Assembly: GCA_903856555.1 (NCBI GenBank)
Contig: CAIOCC010000030.1
Location: 1-6,647 of the forward strand
DNA length: 6,647 nucleotides
Direction of reading: 5' to 3'
Source of the DNA: an uncultured Bacteroidota bacterium
GTDB taxonomy: Bacteria; Bacteroidota; Bacteroidia; UBA7662
The position numbers and the translations under genes were made by a program. Of the stretch, positions 4,983-6,647 are shown in pieces (the stretch's first letter is position 1; each line of letters begins with the position of its first letter). The notes below the pieces were generated by a model. That model had not been told where the DNA came from, did not search any database, and saw only the letters and a program-made list of their open reading frames with translations.

Positions 4983-6647
4983 TTAGCGCCGCAGGCGGTA
5001 GTGGTACAAACCCTGTGGGCTTTGGACCCGCAGGAGGTAGTAGGAACCTTCCAGGAGGTTGGCGGGGCTATCGTAGGTAGCATCCGGGTCGTTGAGGGTC
5101 TGGGTGCTGAGCAGGCGCCCGCTCAGGTCCATCCATTGGAGGGTGGCCGGTCCCTGACGCAAACCGCGCAGAACGAGGCGACCGTCGGATAGGTGGGCGC
5201 TGACCTTTTCAGCCGATCCCAAATCTTGGACCGCCGTCCCCTGGGCCGCAAAGACCCAATGAAAACGATCTACCGCATCCCCGGGCTGGGCCGTGAAGGT
5301 CAGAGGCTGTCCGCTTACAACGGGGGTTAGGGTGCCCAGGCGGGTGTCTTCCAACCAGGAGGCATGCCCGCTGCTGAGCGAGCTGAGGTCCATGTTCCAA
5401 GAATAGGCCGCGCCGGGTTGAGTATGGGCCAAGTGCAGGGGAATACGGGTTGGACTGTTGAGGGCGAGGGAGGGCAAACTCTGGATCGAATAGGTTTGAC
5501 CCTGCGCATCCTTGGTGTAGAGGTCCTGACTGGCCGCGAATCCATCGCTGAGATAGCGGGCTTCGAGGTCGGTATCGTAGGCGTTGCTGGCCTGGGGCAA
5601 GAAGCAGAGCACGGTTTCCAGCCCAAAGCCCGAAGCCGTATGCGTCACCGAAGCCCTGGCCACATCGGAGGTTTGTTGTTGGCGAACATAATTGGCCGGT
5701 TGATCAACGCGGGCGCTGCTTGGATAGGCCAGGGAAGCCGATGAGAAACCGCTGCTGGCCTGCACCATAAAGCCCTGCATGGGCGCCATGTAACGTGAGC
5801 CTCCGTTGGCGGTGACCCCCGTTGAAATCACATAGGTTCCCCAAGTGCCGGCCGCTTGGTTCCCGCCGGCCGAAAAGGTCACCTTGCTTTTGTCCCAACG
5901 ATAAATGGTTCCTTCAACGTTGGTTCGGGTGACTCCTTCCCAATCCATGACCGAGGGGAAGGGATTGGAAACGTAGTTCCATCGGTCGGTTGCAGTTCCT
6001 AAGGATATCGCCGGAACCGAACTGAGTTGCAATTCTCCATTGAATATCAAAGTATTGATAACAACAGTCCAAACACCGTAGCCAATGGCCTGTGGCCAAA
6101 TCGTGGCTCGGTTGTTGACGCCTAGGTAATTGTTGCTATCGTTTTGGTAAACAATCACGGTGTTGGTTGAGGTAGGCAGGTTGGTGACGGCGTTGAGGGA
6201 CGGGTTGGACCTCAAGGGATGTCCAACGAAACGAAAACCGTTGTGGGCGGTATCCACCCTTGGCAAATAGCGTTGAACCGTCACGTTCCCCGTCAGGTCG
6301 CTGTTGGTTCCGCCAAGGACCACCGCGGTGCTGTTGGAATCCGAGGCCAGCGTCAAGTTGCCCCCCGTTGCAAAGACCCCGTTCAGGGTCAATTTGCCGG
6401 TGGAGGCAATCGTGCGCGCCACCCCCAGGGTCACCCCACCACTGCCGATGGTCACGTTCAATGGCCCGTTGCTGTTGGGCCATTCGGCTCCGACGGTACG
6501 GCTCGTTGCCCCGTACACCAAGGCGCCTGATGCCCCGTAAGCGATGGTCCCGTTGTTGGTGATGGTCCCCCCACTTAGGGCGATGGTTCCATTGATGGTT
6601 AGGGTCACCCCTGCATCGACCAGCAAGGTTCCTCCGCTGATATACAA
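4983..6647 (-). CDS. Large T9SS-secreted surface protein, C-terminal part (start beyond window)
   Basis: This is the last 554 residues of a secreted protein; the reading frame is open to the right edge, so its start and signal peptide are not seen. The visible N-terminal part (about 1-125) is rich in Gly, Thr, Asn, Val and Leu with short repeating strands such as TLTINGTIALSGG and TITNNGTI. This suggests a beta-solenoid or adhesin-like stalk. It then enters a segment common in Bacteroidota T9SS cargo: VTVQRYLP (122-129), FRFVGHPL (138-145), WNYVSNPFPS (223-232), IYRWDKS (248-254) and MAPMQGFMVQ (287-296). The end (about 484-554), with GRLVLRG, WMDLSGRLLS, LLEGSYYLLRV and a basic last stretch (YRLRR), is a type-A-like T9SS sorting domain. 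No catalytic motif is visible and only one Cys (348) is present. Its role (adhesin, matrix or surface-layer protein) cannot be fixed. The following small PID-CTERM gene starts 58 bases after its stop. Confidence 0.85.
   Translation of the reverse strand: MYISGGTLLVDAGVTLTINGTIALSGGTITNNGTIAYGASGALVYGATSRTVGAEWPNSNGPLNVTIGSGGVTLGVARTIASTGKLTLNGVFATGGNLTLASDSNSTAVVLGGTNSDLTGNVTVQRYLPRVDTAHNGFRFVGHPLRSNPSLNAVTNLPTSTNTVIVYQNDSNNYLGVNNRATIWPQAIGYGVWTVVINTLIFNGELQLSSVPAISLGTATDRWNYVSNPFPSVMDWEGVTRTNVEGTIYRWDKSKVTFSAGGNQAAGTWGTYVISTGVTANGGSRYMAPMQGFMVQASSGFSSASLAYPSSARVDQPANYVRQQQTSDVARASVTHTASGFGLETVLCFLPQASNAYDTDLEARYLSDGFAASQDLYTKDAQGQTYSIQSLPSLALNSPTRIPLHLAHTQPGAAYSWNMDLSSLSSGHASWLEDTRLGTLTPVVSGQPLTFTAQPGDAVDRFHWVFAAQGTAVQDLGSAEKVSAHLSDGRLVLRGLRQGPATLQWMDLSGRLLSTQTLNDPDATYDSPANLLEGSYYLLRVQSPQGLYHYRLRR

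Noticed and set aside
4969..4994. Possible intrinsic terminator after the large T9SS gene (small G+C stem near the stop, then a run of six T on the minus strand)
   Set aside because: The only stem I can form is about 4 bp with a 2-base loop, and it is separated from the T run by more than 10 bases, so it does not fit a terminator.
4925..5083. A 53-codon upstream extension of the PID-CTERM frame
   Set aside because: It overlaps the T9SS sorting-domain codons of the neighbouring gene and would bury the signal peptide inside the protein.
4983..6647. Gly/Thr/Asn-rich coding stretch considered as DNA-level repeats or a phase-variable tract
   Set aside because: The repetition is at the protein level (beta-solenoid-like strands); I see no exact tandem DNA repeat units in it.

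Overview
This window looks like chromosomal DNA from a Bacteroidota bacterium. Two genes end in type IX secretion (T9SS) type-A-like sorting domains, and a third encodes a small protein with the Bacteroidota 'PID-CTERM' type sorting motif. No start codon has a strong Shine-Dalgarno sequence. Base composition is, by eye, above 50% G+C, which is high for the phylum. Genus and species cannot be read from the sequence.

All five genes are on the minus strand and are read from right to left. From the right edge they are: (1) the C-terminal 554 residues of a large secreted protein with beta-solenoid-like repeats and a T9SS C-terminal domain; (2) after 58 bases containing a perfect 14-bp tandem duplication, a 103-residue PID-CTERM-type protein with an unusual acidic tail; (3) after 47 bases containing a perfect 10-bp inverted repeat, a 296-residue T9SS cargo protein with two Cys-paired Ig-like modules; (4) after only 11 bases, a full-length heavy-metal RND pump of the CzcA/CusA family; (5) after 3 bases, the N-terminal 167 residues of a TolC/CzcC-type outer-membrane channel, cut by the left edge.

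The pump and channel form the core of a tripartite metal efflux system. The periplasmic adaptor (CzcB type) is not in the window and probably lies beyond the left edge. The TM4 signature DFG-x3-DGAV points to divalent cations (Co/Zn/Cd/Ni type) rather than Cu/Ag. The T9SS cargo gene sits so close to the pump that the two are probably co-transcribed, which would place a secreted, surface-destined protein in a metal-efflux operon.

I see no RNA genes, CRISPR arrays, insertion sequences or attachment sites. The window is almost fully coding and has no gene-free stretch over 60 bases. I did not find an obviously new multi-gene system. The items most worth a second look are the hairpin abutting the cargo gene start, the acidic tail on the PID-CTERM protein, and the cargo-pump linkage.
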